Below, one piece after another: positions 19,237 to 30,235 of a stretch of 64,000 nt of DNA. Origin of the DNA: Dyella sp. C11 (GTDB lineage: Bacteria; Pseudomonadota; Gammaproteobacteria; Xanthomonadales; Rhodanobacteraceae); contig NZ_QAVX01000011.1 of assembly GCF_003121485.1 (NCBI RefSeq), positions 84,241-148,240 on the forward strand, in the 5' to 3' direction. The notes beneath the pieces are model-generated. The model ran no database searches and had not been told where the DNA came from. It worked only from the letters and a program-made list of their open reading frames with translations. Position 1 is the stretch's first letter; each line of letters starts with the position of its first letter. The position numbers were made by a program, and so were the translations under genes.

Positions 19237-21756
19237 TCAGTGAGGCCGCGTGTACGACTCCTTGGATTCGTCCTGCGACTCCTCGCGCGGGGCATCCGCC
19301 TTGGGCTTGTCTCCGTCGCCAGCCTGACGCGGCTGCAGTGCGCGCTCCAGCGCAATGTCCAGCACCTCATCGATCCAGCGCACCGGATGGATATCCAGCG
19401 ACGCGGTGATGTTGTCCGGAATGTCCGCCAGGTCCTTCTTGTTTTCGTCCGGAATGATCACGGTGGTGATGCCGCCGCGATGGGCTGCCAGCAGCTTCTC
19501 CTTGAGACCACCGATGGGCAGCACGCGGCCGCGCAAGGTGATCTCACCCGTCATCGCGACCTCGGAGCGCACTGGTACCTTGGTAAGCGCAGAGACCAGC
19601 GCCGTGCACATGGCAATACCCGCGCTCGGACCATCCTTCGGCGTCGCGCCTTCCGGCACGTGGATATGGATGTCGTACTTCTCGTGGAAGTCCGCCTCGA
19701 TTCCCAGGCGTTCGGCGCGAGCACGCACCACCGACAACGCCGCCTGGATCGATTCCTTCATCACGTCGCCCAGCTGGCCGGTGTGCACCAACCGTCCCTT
19801 GCCGGGGACAATGGACGCTTCGATGCTGAGCAGATCGCCGCCCACCTGGGTCCAGGCCAGGCCGGTGACCAGGCCGACTTCGTTCTGCAATTCCTTGCGA
19901 CCGAAATCGAAGCGACGCACACCCAGGTAGTGCTCCAGGTTCTCCGAATTCACCTTGACGCGACCCGGAGCGGCGCTCTTCGTTTTGGACGTCTTTACGG
20001 CCGCAACCGACTTCTTCGACGCCGCCTTGGCGGCCTTCTTGACCTCGCCCAGCGCAAGCTCCTTCACCACCTTGCGGCAGATCTTGGAGATCTCACGCTC
20101 AAGGTTGCGAACGCCCGATTCGCGCGTGTAGTAACGCACGATATCCCGCACCGCCTCCTCGTCAACGCTGAGCTCCTCGGGCTTGAGGCCATTGGCCTTC
20201 AGCTGCTTGGGCAACAGGTAACGCTGGGCAATGCCAAGCTTCTCATCCTCGGTGTAACCCGGAATGCGGATGACTTCCATGCGATCCAGCAGCGGACCCG
20301 GGATATTCAGCGAGTTCGCGGTGGCGATCCACATCACCTCGGACAGGTCGAGATCGACTTCGAGGTAGTGATCGTTGAACGTGTGGTTCTGCTCGGGATC
20401 GAGCACTTCGAGCAGTGCCGATGACGGGTCGCCACGGAAGTCCATCGACATCTTGTCGATTTCGTCGAGGACGAACAGCGGGTTCTTCGTGCCCACCTTG
20501 TTGAGGTTTTGCACGATGCGACCCGGCATCGAACCGATGTAGGTACGGCGATGGCCGCGGATCTCGGCTTCGTCACGCACGCCGCCCAGGCTCATGCGGA
20601 CGAACTTGCGGTTCGTCGCCTTGGCAATGGACTGGCCCAGCGAGGTCTTGCCCACGCCCGGCGGACCCACGAGGCACAGGATCGGGCCGCGCATCGTGTT
20701 CACACGCTGCTGCACGGCGAGGTATTCAAGGATGCGCTCCTTGACCTTCTCCAAGCCAAAGTGATCGGCGTCGAGTACTTCCTGTGCAAGCTGGAGGTCC
20801 TTGCGGACCTTGCTCTTCTTCTTCCAGGGCACGCCCACAAGCCAATCGAGATAGTTGCGCACCACGGTGGCTTCGGCCGACATGGGCGACATCTGCCGCA
20901 GCTTGCCGAACTCCTGGCGAGCCTTCGCCAGCACCGGCTTGGGCATGCCGGCGTTTTCGATTTTCTTCTGCAGCTCTTCGATTTCGTTCGGGCCATCCTC
21001 GCTCTCACCGAGCTCCTTCTGGATGGCCTTCATCTGTTCGTTGAGGTAGTACTCGCGCTGGCTCTTCTCCATCTGCGACTTCACGCGGCCGCGGATGCGC
21101 TTCTCCACCTGCTGCAGATCCATCTCGCCATCGACCAGGCCGATGAGCAGCTCAAGGCGCTGCCCGACGTCCGAGGTTTCAAGCACTTTCTGCTTGTCCG
21201 CCATGCGCACCGAAAGATGTGCCGCAATCGAATCCGCCACGCGAGAGGGGTCGTCGATGCCTGACAAGGTGGCCAGGACTTCCGGCGGCAGCTTGCGGCT
21301 TTGCTTCACCAGCTGCTCGAACAGCGACACAAGCGTGCGCGACACGACGTCGAGCTCACGCTCCTTGTTGCTGTACACGGGCTCGATGACGCGCGACGTG
21401 GCCGTCAGCATGCCGCCGTCTTCGTCGTAGTTCTCGATCTGTACGCGCGACTGCCCTTCCACCAGCACCTTCACGGTGCCGTCAGGCAGCTTCAACAATT
21501 GCAGCACGCCAGCAAGCGTGCCGATGTCATGAAGATCGCTGATCTTCGGATCGTCGATGTCCGGGCTTTTCTGTGCGACCAGCAGAATCTGGCGCTCGCC
21601 CTCCATGGCACGCTCCAGCGCGCGCATGGACTTGTCGCGTCCGACGAACAGCGGAATGACCATATGGGGATAAACCACCACGTCGCGCAGCGGCAACACT
21701 GGCAGTGCATCCAGCGTGGCTCCGGCGACCTGAGGGTTGGGGGCGGTCTTTGCCAT
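19237..21756 (-). CDS. lon: ATP-dependent protease Lon
   Basis: An 839-aa cytoplasmic AAA+ protease. The order is an N-terminal LON substrate-binding domain (about 20-215), a coiled-coil region, an AAA+ module with Walker [13 protein letters not shown] and Walker [10 protein letters not shown], and a C-terminal protease domain. The catalytic Ser711 lies in [10 protein letters not shown] and Lys754 in [15 protein letters not shown] Lys/Ala-rich insert (about 19960-20050) precedes the protease domain. The ATG at 21756 is used; the frame is open 49 codons further but without homology. A TTGACG motif on the minus strand near 21819-21824 could be a -35, but no convincing sigma-32 promoter was seen. 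It degrades misfolded and regulatory proteins. Confidence 0.96.
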   Translation of the reverse strand: MAKTAPNPQVAGATLDALPVLPLRDVVVYPHMVIPLFVGRDKSMRALERAMEGERQILLVAQKSPDIDDPKISDLHDIGTLAGVLQLLKLPDGTVKVLVEGQSRVQIENYDEDGGMLTATSRVIEPVYSNKERELDVVSRTLVSLFEQLVKQSRKLPPEVLATLSGIDDPSRVADSIAAHLSVRMADKQKVLETSDVGQRLELLIGLVDGEMDLQQVEKRIRGRVKSQMEKSQREYYLNEQMKAIQKELGESEDGPNEIEELQKKIENAGMPKPVLAKARQEFGKLRQMSPMSAEATVVRNYLDWLVGVPWKKKSKVRKDLQLAQEVLDADHFGLEKVKERILEYLAVQQRVNTMRGPILCLVGPPGVGKTSLGQSIAKATNRKFVRMSLGGVRDEAEIRGHRRTYIGSMPGRIVQNLNKVGTKNPLFVLDEIDKMSMDFRGDPSSALLEVLDPEQNHTFNDHYLEVDLDLSEVMWIATANSLNIPGPLLDRMEVIRIPGYTEDEKLGIAQRYLLPKQLKANGLKPEELSVDEEAVRDIVRYYTRESGVRNLEREISKICRKVVKELALGEVKKAAKAASKKSVAAVKTSKTKSAAPGRVKVNSENLEHYLGVRRFDFGRKELQNEVGLVTGLAWTQVGGDLLSIEASIVPGKGRLVHTGQLGDVMKESIQAALSVVRARAERLGIEADFHEKYDIHIHVPEGATPKDGPSAGIAMCTALVSALTKVPVRSEVAMTGEITLRGRVLPIGGLKEKLLAAHRGGITTVIIPDENKKDLADIPDNITASLDIHPVRWIDEVLDIALERALQPRQAGDGDKPKADAPREESQDESKESYTRPH

Positions 21757-21870
21757 CGAAGAGAATCTCTCGTGATGAAATACGTCTTTGCACCGACACT
21801 GCGCCGGGTGCATCTGTACGTCAAGTGGTGGCGAACGCCCTTGCACACAAGTGCATGAGCCGCCACGCAA

Positions 21871-21903
21871 ACAAAATGGCCCCGGCATTTCTGCCGGGGC
21901 CAT
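21871..21903 (-). terminator. Rho-independent terminator of clpX
   Basis: ATGGCCCCGGCA and TGCCGGGGCCAT form a 12-bp stem followed on the minus strand by TTTTGTTTG. It separates clpX from lon. Confidence 0.85.
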
Positions 21904-21930
21904 TCACGTTACGTTTCGCGCTTAAAATGA

Positions 21931-23226
21931 TCAGGCGGCGTCGCCGCCCTCACCCGCTGCGCGCGGCTGCTTGAGGTTGCCGCGATAGATCAGGTAGGGC
22001 TCAGCCTGACCTTCGATGACGGCATCATCGACCACGACCTTGCTGACGTGCTCAAGCGACGGCAGTTCGTACATGGTATCCAACAGCACCTGTTCGAGAA
22101 TGGTGCGCAGACCACGAGCACCCGTCTTGCGCTTCAGCGCCTTGCGGGCAATCGCCTGGAGGGCTTCCGGTCGGAACTCCAACTCCACGCCTTCCATTTC
22201 GAACAGTTTCTTGAACTGCTTGGTGACGGCATTCTTCGGCTCGGTGAGGATCTTCACCAGCGCGGGCTCGTCGAGTTCATCCAGCGTGGCAACCACTGGC
22301 AAACGGCCAACGAACTCGGGAATCAGGCCGTAACGCACCAGATCCGACGGTTCCACATCGGCGAGCAGCTTGCCGAGGTTTTCCTTGCGTTCCTTGCTGC
22401 GCACTTCGGCCGAGAAGCCGATGCCCACGGTTTCGGAGCGCTGCTGGATCACCTTCTCCAGGCCGGCGAATGCACCGCCACAGATGAAGAGGATGTTCTT
22501 GGTGTCCACCTGCAGGAATTCCTGCTGCGGATGCTTGCGACCGCCCTGCGGCGGCACCGAGGCCAGCGTGCCTTCGATGAGCTTCAGCAGCGCCTGCTGC
22601 ACGCCTTCGCCGGACACGTCGCGCGTGATCGACGGGTTTTCGCTCTTGCGCGAAATCTTGTCGATTTCGTCGATGTAGACGATGCCCGACTGCGCCTTGT
22701 CGACGTCGTAGTCGCACTTCTGCAGCAGCTTCTGAATGATGTTTTCCACATCCTCGCCCACGTAGCCCGCTTCGGTCAGCGTGGTGGCGTCGGCGATGGT
22801 GAACGGCACGTTGAGCAGGCGCGCCAGCGTTTCGGCCAGCAGCGTCTTGCCCGAGCCGGTCGGGCCGATCAGGAGGATGTTGGACTTGCCCAGTTCGACT
22901 TCGTCGCTCTTCTGACGCGACTCCATGCGCTTGTAGTGGTTGTACACGGCCACGGCGAGCGCCTTCTTGGCGCGCGTCTGACCGACCACGTACTGGTCAA
23001 GGGTTTCCATGATTTCGCGGGGCTTGGGCAGCTGGCTGCGCCCGGAGGCGGCCTTTTCCTCAAGCTCTTCGCGGATGATGTCGTTGCACAGCTCTACGCA
23101 CTCATCGCAGATGAACACGGAGGGACCCGCGATCAGCTTGCGCACTTCATGCTGGCTCTTGCCGCAGAAGGAGCAGTAGAGAATCTTGCCGCTGTCGTTT
23201 GAACGGCCCTGACGGTCGTCGCTCAT
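21931..23226 (-). CDS. clpX: ATP-dependent Clp protease ATP-binding subunit ClpX
   Basis: A 431-aa AAA+ unfoldase that feeds substrates to ClpP. The N-terminal zinc-binding domain has Cys18, Cys21, Cys40 and Cys43. The AAA+ core has Walker [17 protein letters not shown] and Walker [11 protein letters not shown]. The ClpP-contact IGF-type loop is represented by [10 protein letters not shown]. The ATG at 23226 is the family start. It lies 106 bases after clpP in the same direction, and a terminator follows it. Confidence 0.97.
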   Translation of the reverse strand: MSDDRQGRSNDSGKILYCSFCGKSQHEVRKLIAGPSVFICDECVELCNDIIREELEEKAASGRSQLPKPREIMETLDQYVVGQTRAKKALAVAVYNHYKRMESRQKSDEVELGKSNILLIGPTGSGKTLLAETLARLLNVPFTIADATTLTEAGYVGEDVENIIQKLLQKCDYDVDKAQSGIVYIDEIDKISRKSENPSITRDVSGEGVQQALLKLIEGTLASVPPQGGRKHPQQEFLQVDTKNILFICGGAFAGLEKVIQQRSETVGIGFSAEVRSKERKENLGKLLADVEPSDLVRYGLIPEFVGRLPVVATLDELDEPALVKILTEPKNAVTKQFKKLFEMEGVELEFRPEALQAIARKALKRKTGARGLRTILEQVLLDTMYELPSLEHVSKVVVDDAVIEGQAEPYLIYRGNLKQPRAAGEGGDAA

Positions 23227-23332
23227 GCCTGGATCCTGCTCTTGAATCGATTGCGGTTTGAGAATAGCACAGCGTTCCGCGTCTGCAGCGAGACGCGGAA
23301 CAGCCTGCAAACCTGATACCAGGTGCCTGAAA

Positions 23333-23962
23333 TCAGGCGGATTTCACCGATTCGACGGCACGACGGTCGAGCACCTGGTCGATCAGGCCGTATTCCTGGG
23401 CGGCCTCGGCGCTCATGAAGCGGTCGCGCTCCATGTCCCGCTCGATCTTGTCCAGCGGCTGACCCGTATGCTGAACGTAGATATCGTTCAGGCGGCGGCG
23501 CAGGTACAGGATTTCCTGGGCCTGGATCTCGATGTCGGTCGCCTGGCCGCGGGCACCGCCCGACGGCTGGTGAATCATCACGCGCGAGTTCGGCAGCGAG
23601 TAACGCTTGCCCTTGGCGCCGGCCATGAGCAGCAGCGACGCGGCGCTGCAGGCCTGGCCGATGCACATGGTGCTGACATCGGGCTTGATGAACTGCATGG
23701 TGTCGTAGATCGCCAACCCGGCGGTGACGGCACCGCCCGGGCTGTTGATGTAAAGATGGATGTCCTTGTCCGGGTTTTCCGACTCAAGGAAAAGCATCTG
23801 CGCGACCAGCAGGTTAGCCACCTGATCGTTCACTTCGCCGACGAGGAAGATCACGCGCTCCTTGAGGAGGCGCGAATAGATGTCGTACGAACGTTCGCCG
23901 CGAGCGGTCTGCTCGACGACCATCGGTACCAGGTTGAGGTTTTGGATCGGGTCCATAGCCAT
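23333..23962 (-). CDS. clpP: ATP-dependent Clp protease proteolytic subunit ClpP
   Basis: A 209-aa self-compartmentalising serine protease. The triad is Ser106 in [11 protein letters not shown], His131 in VMIHQPSGG and a later Asp in [12 protein letters not shown]. The N-terminal [21 protein letters not shown] and the [20 protein letters not shown] blocks are diagnostic. It lies 37 bases after tig and upstream of clpX, the standard gammaproteobacterial order. Confidence 0.97.
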   Translation of the reverse strand: MAMDPIQNLNLVPMVVEQTARGERSYDIYSRLLKERVIFLVGEVNDQVANLLVAQMLFLESENPDKDIHLYINSPGGAVTAGLAIYDTMQFIKPDVSTMCIGQACSAASLLLMAGAKGKRYSLPNSRVMIHQPSGGARGQATDIEIQAQEILYLRRRLNDIYVQHTGQPLDKIERDMERDRFMSAEAAQEYGLIDQVLDRRAVESVKSA

Positions 23963-23999
23963 GCTTGTCGCTCTCCGGTTGATTCGCCTGAAGAATGCC

Positions 24000-25292
24000 T
24001 CAGGCGTTGACCGGGCGCATCACCTCGTCGAAGCCCAGGTTCTGCACGGTGGTCGCCGCGTGATCGGCAACCCACTCTGCCACCTGATCTTCCATGACGC
24101 GATTCTGCAGCCCGGACATCAATTGGGGGTCGCGGTTGTAAAGTTCAACAACCTTCTCCGGCTCCTCGTAGGTCGAGGCGATGGCAGCCAGCTGCTCGGC
24201 CACGCGGCTGCGGTCGATGACCAGCTCCTGCTTGCGGGCAATCTCACCCATCAGCAGACCGGCGATGACGCGCTTGCGGGCCACCGGCGTGGCGGCCTCG
24301 ATCAGCTGCGGCGGCACCTGCTGGCCACGCGGGATGCTGTTCTGGGCCAGCGCATGGGCCTCGGACTGCACCATCACGTTCGGCACGTCGATATCCGGGT
24401 GCGCATCGGCCAGCTTCTCGGCCACTTCGGACTTCAGGCGGGCCATCAGCGTCGCCTTCAGTTCACGCTCGAGGTTGGCGCGCACTTCCTTGCGGAACTT
24501 CTCCAGGTCACCGTCGGTGATACCGAACAGCTGGGCGAAGTCGGCATCGACTTCCGGCAGCTTCGGTTCCTGCACCTTGATGATCTTGAAGTGGCACTGG
24601 GCCGTCTTGCCAGCCAGGCCTTCGTTGCGGAAATCGGCCGGGAACTCGACGTCGGCGTCGAATTCTTCGTCAGCCTTGCGGCCGGTCAGCACTTCGTCCA
24701 GCGCCTTGAACAGGGTGCCCGAACCCAGCACGCTGCCAGCGCGCTCCAGACCTTCGGTCGGGAAGCGGTAGTCGCCGGCCTGTGCCGAGTATTCGAACAT
24801 CACGAAATCGCCCTCGGTCGAGGCACGCTCAACCGGGTCGAAGCTGCGACGCTGCAGGCGCAGGGTCTCGATCATCTTTTCGATGTCGGCGTCGGTGACT
24901 TCCGCAACCGGGCGGCTGACTTCGATCTTGGCAACGTCGATTTCCGGGAATTCCGGCATCACTTCGAAGGTCGCGGTGTAGGCGATCTCGCCGTTTTCCG
25001 GACGACCGGTGGTATCGATGGCCGGGTTGGCGATCGGACGAAGGTTTTCCTGGTTGACGGCTTCGCGCAGCGTGCTGCCGATGAGGTCGGACAACACTTC
25101 GCCGCGAACCTGGTCGCCGAAGCGCTGCTGGATCACCGCGGTCGGCACCTTGCCCGGACGGAAGCCCTTGAGGCGCACGGTGCGACCCATTTCGGCGATG
25201 CGGGCGCTCACCTGCGATTCGAAGCGCTCTGCGGGAAACTTCACCGTGAGCTTGCGCTCGAGCTTGCCGACGTTTTCAACCGAAACCTGCAT
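24000..25292 (-). CDS. tig: Trigger factor
   Basis: A 430-aa ribosome-associated chaperone and prolyl isomerase. The N-terminal ribosome-binding domain carries the GFRPGKVP signature (residues of about 43-50). A central FKBP-like domain (about 150-245, [11 protein letters not shown] to [13 protein letters not shown]) and a long helical C-terminal arm follow. It binds nascent chains at the exit tunnel. The ATG at 25292 is the family start ([17 protein letters not shown]). It opens the tig-clpP-clpX string and lies 85 bases after tRNA-Leu. Confidence 0.97.
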   Translation of the reverse strand: MQVSVENVGKLERKLTVKFPAERFESQVSARIAEMGRTVRLKGFRPGKVPTAVIQQRFGDQVRGEVLSDLIGSTLREAVNQENLRPIANPAIDTTGRPENGEIAYTATFEVMPEFPEIDVAKIEVSRPVAEVTDADIEKMIETLRLQRRSFDPVERASTEGDFVMFEYSAQAGDYRFPTEGLERAGSVLGSGTLFKALDEVLTGRKADEEFDADVEFPADFRNEGLAGKTAQCHFKIIKVQEPKLPEVDADFAQLFGITDGDLEKFRKEVRANLERELKATLMARLKSEVAEKLADAHPDIDVPNVMVQSEAHALAQNSIPRGQQVPPQLIEAATPVARKRVIAGLLMGEIARKQELVIDRSRVAEQLAAIASTYEEPEKVVELYNRDPQLMSGLQNRVMEDQVAEWVADHAATTVQNLGFDEVMRPVNA

Positions 25293-25377
25293 GACGTCTC
25301 CTGGTGTACCGGTAAGGGCGCCCGTCAAAGGCGCCTGGCGGCTCGGGGCCGCCTGCAAATAAAGAAAACCCAAGGGA

Positions 25378-25462
25378 TGGTGCGAAAGGAGGGACTCGAA
25401 CCCTCACGGGGTTACCCGCTGGAACCTAAATCCAGTGCGTCTACCAATTCCGCCACTTTCGC
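25378..25462 (-). tRNA. tRNA-Leu(TAG)
   Basis: An 85-nt class II tRNA with encoded CCA. Acceptor GCGAAAG pairs with CTTTCGC, the loop TTTAGGT gives TAG, and a long variable arm (GGGTAACCCC) is present. It is upstream of tig in the same direction. Confidence 0.96.
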
Positions 25463-25690
25463 ATCAGAACAACCAAGAGGAAGTGTCCGTAAGCCACGGA
25501 TTTCCAACGGAATCACTAGGTCAAAAAACCTTGAACCCCGCCCCGCAAGCTTCCGGGCACACCGCCCTAAGTCGATGATTCCCTTACACGAAAGCAGGAC
25601 ATTTTACGGTTCGTGACGGCCGCAGCACAAGCGGGTCACAACAGGGCAAACCGAAGCGTCTCGACATATTTGCGACCTGTCAGGAAACCA

Positions 25691-27634
25691 CTACAGCTCG
25701 CGCAAAACGCGAAAGCCCACGCGACCACTGCGTACGCTGGCATCCACACCCTGGCGGTAGGCCGAACGTACCTGTTCCGGTGAGCTGCCCCACGAACCGC
25801 CACGGACCACCCGAGACCCGCAACCCGGGTTGACCCAGGCCGAACCATCGCGGGGCGCGCGAAGGTAGCTGTCGTGCCAGCAGTCCTGCACCCACTCCGA
25901 TACGTTGCCGTCGATGTCATACAACCCGAACGCATTCGGCGCGAAATTCCCGGCCGGGGCCGGCCCCCAGTAACCGTCGCGGTAGCCCTGGAACGCATTG
26001 CTCCATCGACGACCGCTCGGCGAGCGATCTCCAGCACCGGTGAGATTCTCCACCTTGCTCGCCGGCGTGCCATCACCCCACCAGTAACGTGTCGTGGTGC
26101 CACCGCGCAGCGCGTATTCGAATTCCGCCTCGCTCGGCAGGCGATACGTCTTGCCGGTGCGCTGGCTGAGCCAGTCCACGTAAGCCTTGGCGTCGGCCCA
26201 GGACACGTTGACGACAGGGAGCCGGCCATCCGCATTCTTGCCGGCGTAGTCGTCCTGCCAGCTTGCGCTGGTGTCGTCGCGCATGGCGCCCGTGGCCTCG
26301 TCGTACACGCTGGCGCCGCCCATCTTGACCGAGTCGGGCTGATAGCCACTGGCGCGGACGAATTCGCGGAACTGCGCCACGGTGATGGCGGTGCGCGAGA
26401 GCGCGAAACCCTTGCCGATGGTTACCTCGTGCTGCGGCGTTTCGGCGTCTTCACGCCCCGCCTCGCCGTCAGGCGCGCCCATCTGGAACGTGCCCGTGGG
26501 AATGACGACCATCGAGGGTGTCTGTCCCGGAATGTCCGCGAATCGATCCGTGAAGACCTGCCCCGGCTTGTAGTTCGCATAGAGGCGCGCATTGACGAGG
26601 CGCTCACTGAAGTCATTGAGACCCGCCAGGTCCGGCGTGATCACCTTGGCCTGCTCCGCCAGCTGCTGTGCCATCGGAAGATTGCCGGCATCCAACGCCG
26701 AGCGCGCCTGCGCCAGGAGGCCGGTGGAACGCGCCTGCCGCATGCTGTCGACACGGGTGTGCACGTCGCGAAGCGCCGGCGAGTCGGGCGCCACCTGCGC
26801 GGCTTCGGCCAGGGCCTGATCGGCGGCCTTGAAGTCATTCTGCGCGACCGCGGCCAGCGCGCGATCAAGCACGGCACGTTGCACCTGCAACGTGCCCTGG
26901 GCCGCAACGGCATTGTCCGGGTCCAGCTGCTGCACCTGGCGATAAAGTTCCAGCGCGTTGTTGCCGGCCGGCTGGTCGGCGTTGCCCTGCTGCAACAGCG
27001 CCGCGGCCTTGGCGAGCAACGGGCGCACCTGGGCCAGCGTCTTCATTTTGATTTGCAGCTGATTGACGTCGTCGCCGGCGTCGGGAATGGCCTTGAGCGC
27101 GTCGAGCAACTCGCCTGCGGAATCGGCGTCACCCACGGCAACGTCCTGGTTGATTTCCGCCACCAACCGCACACGGACCTCGAACAAACCCTGTGCCGCG
27201 CGACGGCTGTCGGGCTTCAACTTCAACGCCTGCTCGTACAGCGACGCCGCGCTGTTCTGGTCGCCTGCCAGCTGCCCTGCCTTCAATGCCTTGTCGGCAC
27301 GCGTGATCAGCGCCTCCACTTCAGGTGTGTCCGCGCTCAGCTGTTCGGGAAGATTGGTGTTCTTCTTGCTCAAACGGGCCACCACGACATCGGTGGGCGC
27401 AAGCGTCAAGGGCGGCCCGGCATCCACTTCCGACGGCTCGGGCAGGCGCGCGGGTGCGCCCGGCACGACGGCCTGCGCCGGCCCCAGGTTCATGGCCCGG
27501 CGTGACGACGTCGCCGATGGCTCGACATGGAACACGCGCGGAAAGAAGTGGTAGACGAGTGCCAGCGCCAACACGACGACACCCAAGGCTCCGCCGAGGG
27601 CTCGCTGTCGTCGTACGGTTTCCTTGCTCGGCAT
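25691..27634 (-). CDS. Membrane-anchored TPR protein with FGE/SUMF1-like domain
   Basis: A 647-aa protein. A membrane anchor at about residues 10-30 is followed by a Pro/Ala linker, an Ala/Leu-rich helical repeat region (about 75-345) resembling TPR repeats, and a C-terminal formylglycine-generating-enzyme fold (about 360-645). That fold has MVVIPTGTFQMGAPDGE, LPVVNVSWADAKAYVDWL, YRLPSEAEFEYALRGG and the late RVVRGGSWGSS block. The sulfatase-activating Cys pair expected after GGSW is absent (Ser and Val instead), so true formylglycine formation is unlikely. Related folds occur in PvdO, EgtB and surface lectin-like proteins. The large domain should face the periplasm. It is divergent from rnd. 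Confidence 0.75.
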   Translation of the reverse strand: MPSKETVRRQRALGGALGVVVLALALVYHFFPRVFHVEPSATSSRRAMNLGPAQAVVPGAPARLPEPSEVDAGPPLTLAPTDVVVARLSKKNTNLPEQLSADTPEVEALITRADKALKAGQLAGDQNSAASLYEQALKLKPDSRRAAQGLFEVRVRLVAEINQDVAVGDADSAGELLDALKAIPDAGDDVNQLQIKMKTLAQVRPLLAKAAALLQQGNADQPAGNNALELYRQVQQLDPDNAVAAQGTLQVQRAVLDRALAAVAQNDFKAADQALAEAAQVAPDSPALRDVHTRVDSMRQARSTGLLAQARSALDAGNLPMAQQLAEQAKVITPDLAGLNDFSERLVNARLYANYKPGQVFTDRFADIPGQTPSMVVIPTGTFQMGAPDGEAGREDAETPQHEVTIGKGFALSRTAITVAQFREFVRASGYQPDSVKMGGASVYDEATGAMRDDTSASWQDDYAGKNADGRLPVVNVSWADAKAYVDWLSQRTGKTYRLPSEAEFEYALRGGTTTRYWWGDGTPASKVENLTGAGDRSPSGRRWSNAFQGYRDGYWGPAPAGNFAPNAFGLYDIDGNVSEWVQDCWHDSYLRAPRDGSAWVNPGCGSRVVRGGSWGSSPEQVRSAYRQGVDASVRSGRVGFRVLREL

Positions 27635-27741
27635 GTTGGGCGTCCCTGAGGCGGCCTGCTATGGTGGGCGATCTAAACCATAGGCACAAACCGATGTCAG
27701 GACAATGCGCAGATGCGTGTCCTGTGTCGACGGGAAGACGC

Positions 27742-28860
27742 ATGCAAGAAGAAACCACCCTCGCGCCCCACGCTGCCTGGATCCAGCACCGTGACGACCT
27801 GCACGCCTGGCTTGCCACGCTGCCGGGCGATGCCGCGCTGGGTTTCGATACGGAATTCATGCGCCGGAACACGTTCTATCCCCAGCTTGCGCTGGTCCAG
27901 CTGGGCTGGAACGGACAGTACGCCTTGGTCGACCCCGTCGCCTTCGACATCGGCGACGCGCTGCAGCCGCTGATCGGGCAAGGCGATGCGGTCACGGTGA
28001 TGCACAGCGCCAGCGAAGTCCTCGAAGCGCTCTCGCCGTTTTTGCCGCATGGCCCCCGCACGTTGTTTGATACCCAGATTGCCGCCGCTTTCGTCGGCAT
28101 GGGCCTGGGCATCAGCTATCGCGCACTGGTGGCCGAATTGGCTGGCGCGGAACTCGACAAGGGCGAAACGCGATCGGATTGGCTGCAGCGCCCGTTGACC
28201 GAGTCGCAACGTGCATACGCCACGCTGGATGTGGTGTACCTCAAGACCGTGCACGAGCAACTGGCGGAGCGACTCGCGCAGCGCGACCGCGCCGCCTGGC
28301 ATGCCGAAGATTGCGAACGACTCAAGCAGCGTGCGTGCTATCGCGGGGGCGATGCGCAACCGCAACGCACGTTCCGCAGTGCGTCCGATTGGCGTCCCGA
28401 ACAGCGCGCCCTGCTCCGTCGCGTGCTGTTGTGGCGCGACCAGTCGGCGCGCACGCTCGATCGCCCTCGCCCGTGGCTGCTGGAAGATGCGGCCGTCATG
28501 AGTCTGGTGCAGCAGCCTCCGCGCTCTGCCGGCGAACTCGACGCCCGCACGCGTGGCCAGCGCGCGCTGCGTTCCCCGCAACGCGTTGAATTGCTCGACG
28601 TTCTGCAGCGCGCGGTGGATGCCGACGAAATCGCCGGCACCGATACCATTCCCGAAGCACCACAAGGCGAAGCAAAACGCGCCCTGGCCGCCATGAAGGA
28701 TTGCGTCGACAAGCAGGCCACCGAGCTCGACCTTCCGCCCGGCCTGCTGTGCCCTCGCAAAGTGCTGGAAGAATACGTGGTGACGGCCCAGTGGCCGGAA
28801 TTCCTGGAAGGCTGGCGTCGCGCCATCCTCGCGGAACCCTTGAGCAAGCTGCTGCCCTGA
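27742..28860 (+). CDS. rnd: Ribonuclease D
   Basis: A 372-aa 3'-5' exoribonuclease that trims tRNA precursors and other stable RNAs. The DEDDy exonuclease domain has ALGFDTEFMRRNTFYP (Asp36, Glu38), TLFDTQIAAAFVG and the YATLDVVYLKTVHEQL block. An HRDC domain follows (about 210-290, ALLRRVLLWRDQSARTLDRP). The ATG at 27742 has GGGAAG upstream; the longer open frame has no homology. It lies immediately upstream of tRNA-Ala(CGC). Confidence 0.93.
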   Translation: MQEETTLAPHAAWIQHRDDLHAWLATLPGDAALGFDTEFMRRNTFYPQLALVQLGWNGQYALVDPVAFDIGDALQPLIGQGDAVTVMHSASEVLEALSPFLPHGPRTLFDTQIAAAFVGMGLGISYRALVAELAGAELDKGETRSDWLQRPLTESQRAYATLDVVYLKTVHEQLAERLAQRDRAAWHAEDCERLKQRACYRGGDAQPQRTFRSASDWRPEQRALLRRVLLWRDQSARTLDRPRPWLLEDAAVMSLVQQPPRSAGELDARTRGQRALRSPQRVELLDVLQRAVDADEIAGTDTIPEAPQGEAKRALAAMKDCVDKQATELDLPPGLLCPRKVLEEYVVTAQWPEFLEGWRRAILAEPLSKLLP

Positions 28861-28874
28861 AGACCGGCGGGGGC

Positions 28875-28904
28875 TTGGCGAACGCGGGAAGTCGCTGGTA
28901 ACAT
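28875..28904 (+). promoter_or_regulatory. Candidate promoter of tRNA-Ala(CGC)
   Basis: TTGGCG (28875-28880) and TAACAT (28899-28904) are 18 bases apart, just after rnd and 14 bases before the tRNA. Confidence 0.55.
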
Positions 28905-28917
28905 CGTTGGCTCGTGT

Positions 28918-28993
<76 letters not shown>

Positions 28994-29010
28994 AAGTTCT
29001 TGAAACAAGA

Positions 29011-29049
29011 CAGCGCTCATGCCCCGGCATCGAGCGCTGTTTTGTTTTT
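29011..29049 (+). terminator. Rho-independent terminator of tRNA-Ala(CGC)
   Basis: CAGCGCTC/GAGCGCTG with an inner ATGCC/GGCAT stem is followed by TTTTGTTTTTG on the plus strand. Confidence 0.85.
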
Positions 29050-29062
29050 GGGCTTTCGCCGA

Positions 29063-29980
29063 TCAGTTGGCCAGTGGCGGCTCGACCACGGAAGGTCGCT
29101 GCACGCTCAAGGCCGTTCCGGCCGCCGCCACGATGATGGCCACGATGGCCAGCCATTGAAGCGTGGTCAGCTGCTCGCTCAAGAGCACCACGCCCGCCAC
29201 GGCGGCAATGGCCGGCTCCAGGCTGAGCAGCGTGCTGAAGGTGCGTGCCGGCAAGCGCGTGAGCGCGATCATCTCCAGCGAATACGGCAACGCGGAACTC
29301 AGCAGCGCCACGCCCAGTGCATAGGGCAACAGAGACGTGGACAGCAATGCACTGCCTGCATGGGCGACGCCGAAAGGAATCACCAGCAAGGCGCCCATCG
29401 ACGTGCCCCATGTCACGGCATCGGCGCCATGCGCATCGCCGGCCTTCTTGCCGAACACGATGTACAGCGCCCAACCCAGGCCTGCGGCAAGCGCGTACAT
29501 CACACCGACCGGGTCGAGCGAATGCACTTCGCCATGCAAGGGCAGCAGCAGTGCCAGTCCGACCACGACCAGGGCGATCCACAGGAAATCCAGCAGGCGC
29601 CGTGAACCGAACAGCGCCAGCGCCAGCGGCCCGGTGAACTCGAGCGCTACGGCGATGCCCAGCGGAATGGTGCGCAACGACATGTAGAACACCAGGTTCA
29701 TCGCACCCATCGACAAGCCGTAGGCCCACAGCGCGCGCCAGTTGGGTTGTTGCCCCAGTCGACGCCAGGGGCGACGCCACAGCAGCAGAATCAGCGCACT
29801 CAAACCCAGTCGGTACGCTGTTGCACCCTGCGCGCCCACGGCGGGAAACAGGTGCTTGGCGAGGGATGCGCCGCACTGGTAGGACACCATGCTGATCAGC
29901 AGCACGCCGATCGCCAGCGTGACCGGGCCAATGGAAGAACGTGGGGACATGGAGAAAGTCGCGGCGGAACGTCTTTCCAT
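29063..29980 (-). CDS. rhtA: EamA/DMT family exporter, RhtA-like
   Basis: A 305-aa inner-membrane protein with about ten hydrophobic segments arranged as two EamA repeats. The sequence AYRLGLSALILLLWRRPW in repeat one and the TFSTLLSLEPAIAAVAGVV block in repeat two match the RhtA threonine/homoserine exporter group of the drug/metabolite transporter superfamily. Substrate is inferred only from resemblance. The ATG at 29980 has an AGG-type site upstream. It is monocistronic and ends near the tRNA-Ala terminator. Confidence 0.8.
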   Translation of the reverse strand: MERRSAATFSMSPRSSIGPVTLAIGVLLISMVSYQCGASLAKHLFPAVGAQGATAYRLGLSALILLLWRRPWRRLGQQPNWRALWAYGLSMGAMNLVFYMSLRTIPLGIAVALEFTGPLALALFGSRRLLDFLWIALVVVGLALLLPLHGEVHSLDPVGVMYALAAGLGWALYIVFGKKAGDAHGADAVTWGTSMGALLVIPFGVAHAGSALLSTSLLPYALGVALLSSALPYSLEMIALTRLPARTFSTLLSLEPAIAAVAGVVLLSEQLTTLQWLAIVAIIVAAAGTALSVQRPSVVEPPLAN

Positions 29981-30235
29981 GATGCCTGCAGAAGCTTGCG
30001 AAACCTATCGCTTCCGACCAGGCGCAAAGCGCGCTGCTGACACCTTCCGTCAGCAGATGCTGTCGAGGCACACGCCACACACGTCGAAAGAGTTTGCGCT
30101 ATCGCTGACTGCAAGGAAAACGACAGCGGCATGCCCCTTGATGTCACCCGTGAAGGTCACACTTCCGGCACTGAGCGCCGGAGAAAACGGCTGCCACAGT
30201 GATCGCCACTCGTCGTCCACGGAGATTCGTTTGTC

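Noticed and set aside
21757..21870. Sigma-32 heat-shock promoter for lon
   Set aside because: A TTGACG motif exists, but no CCCCAT-like -10 lies at the right distance, so I did not list it as a site.
23880..25616. 578-codon open frame on the plus strand
   Set aside because: It runs antisense to tig and through tRNA-Leu, with no homology seen.
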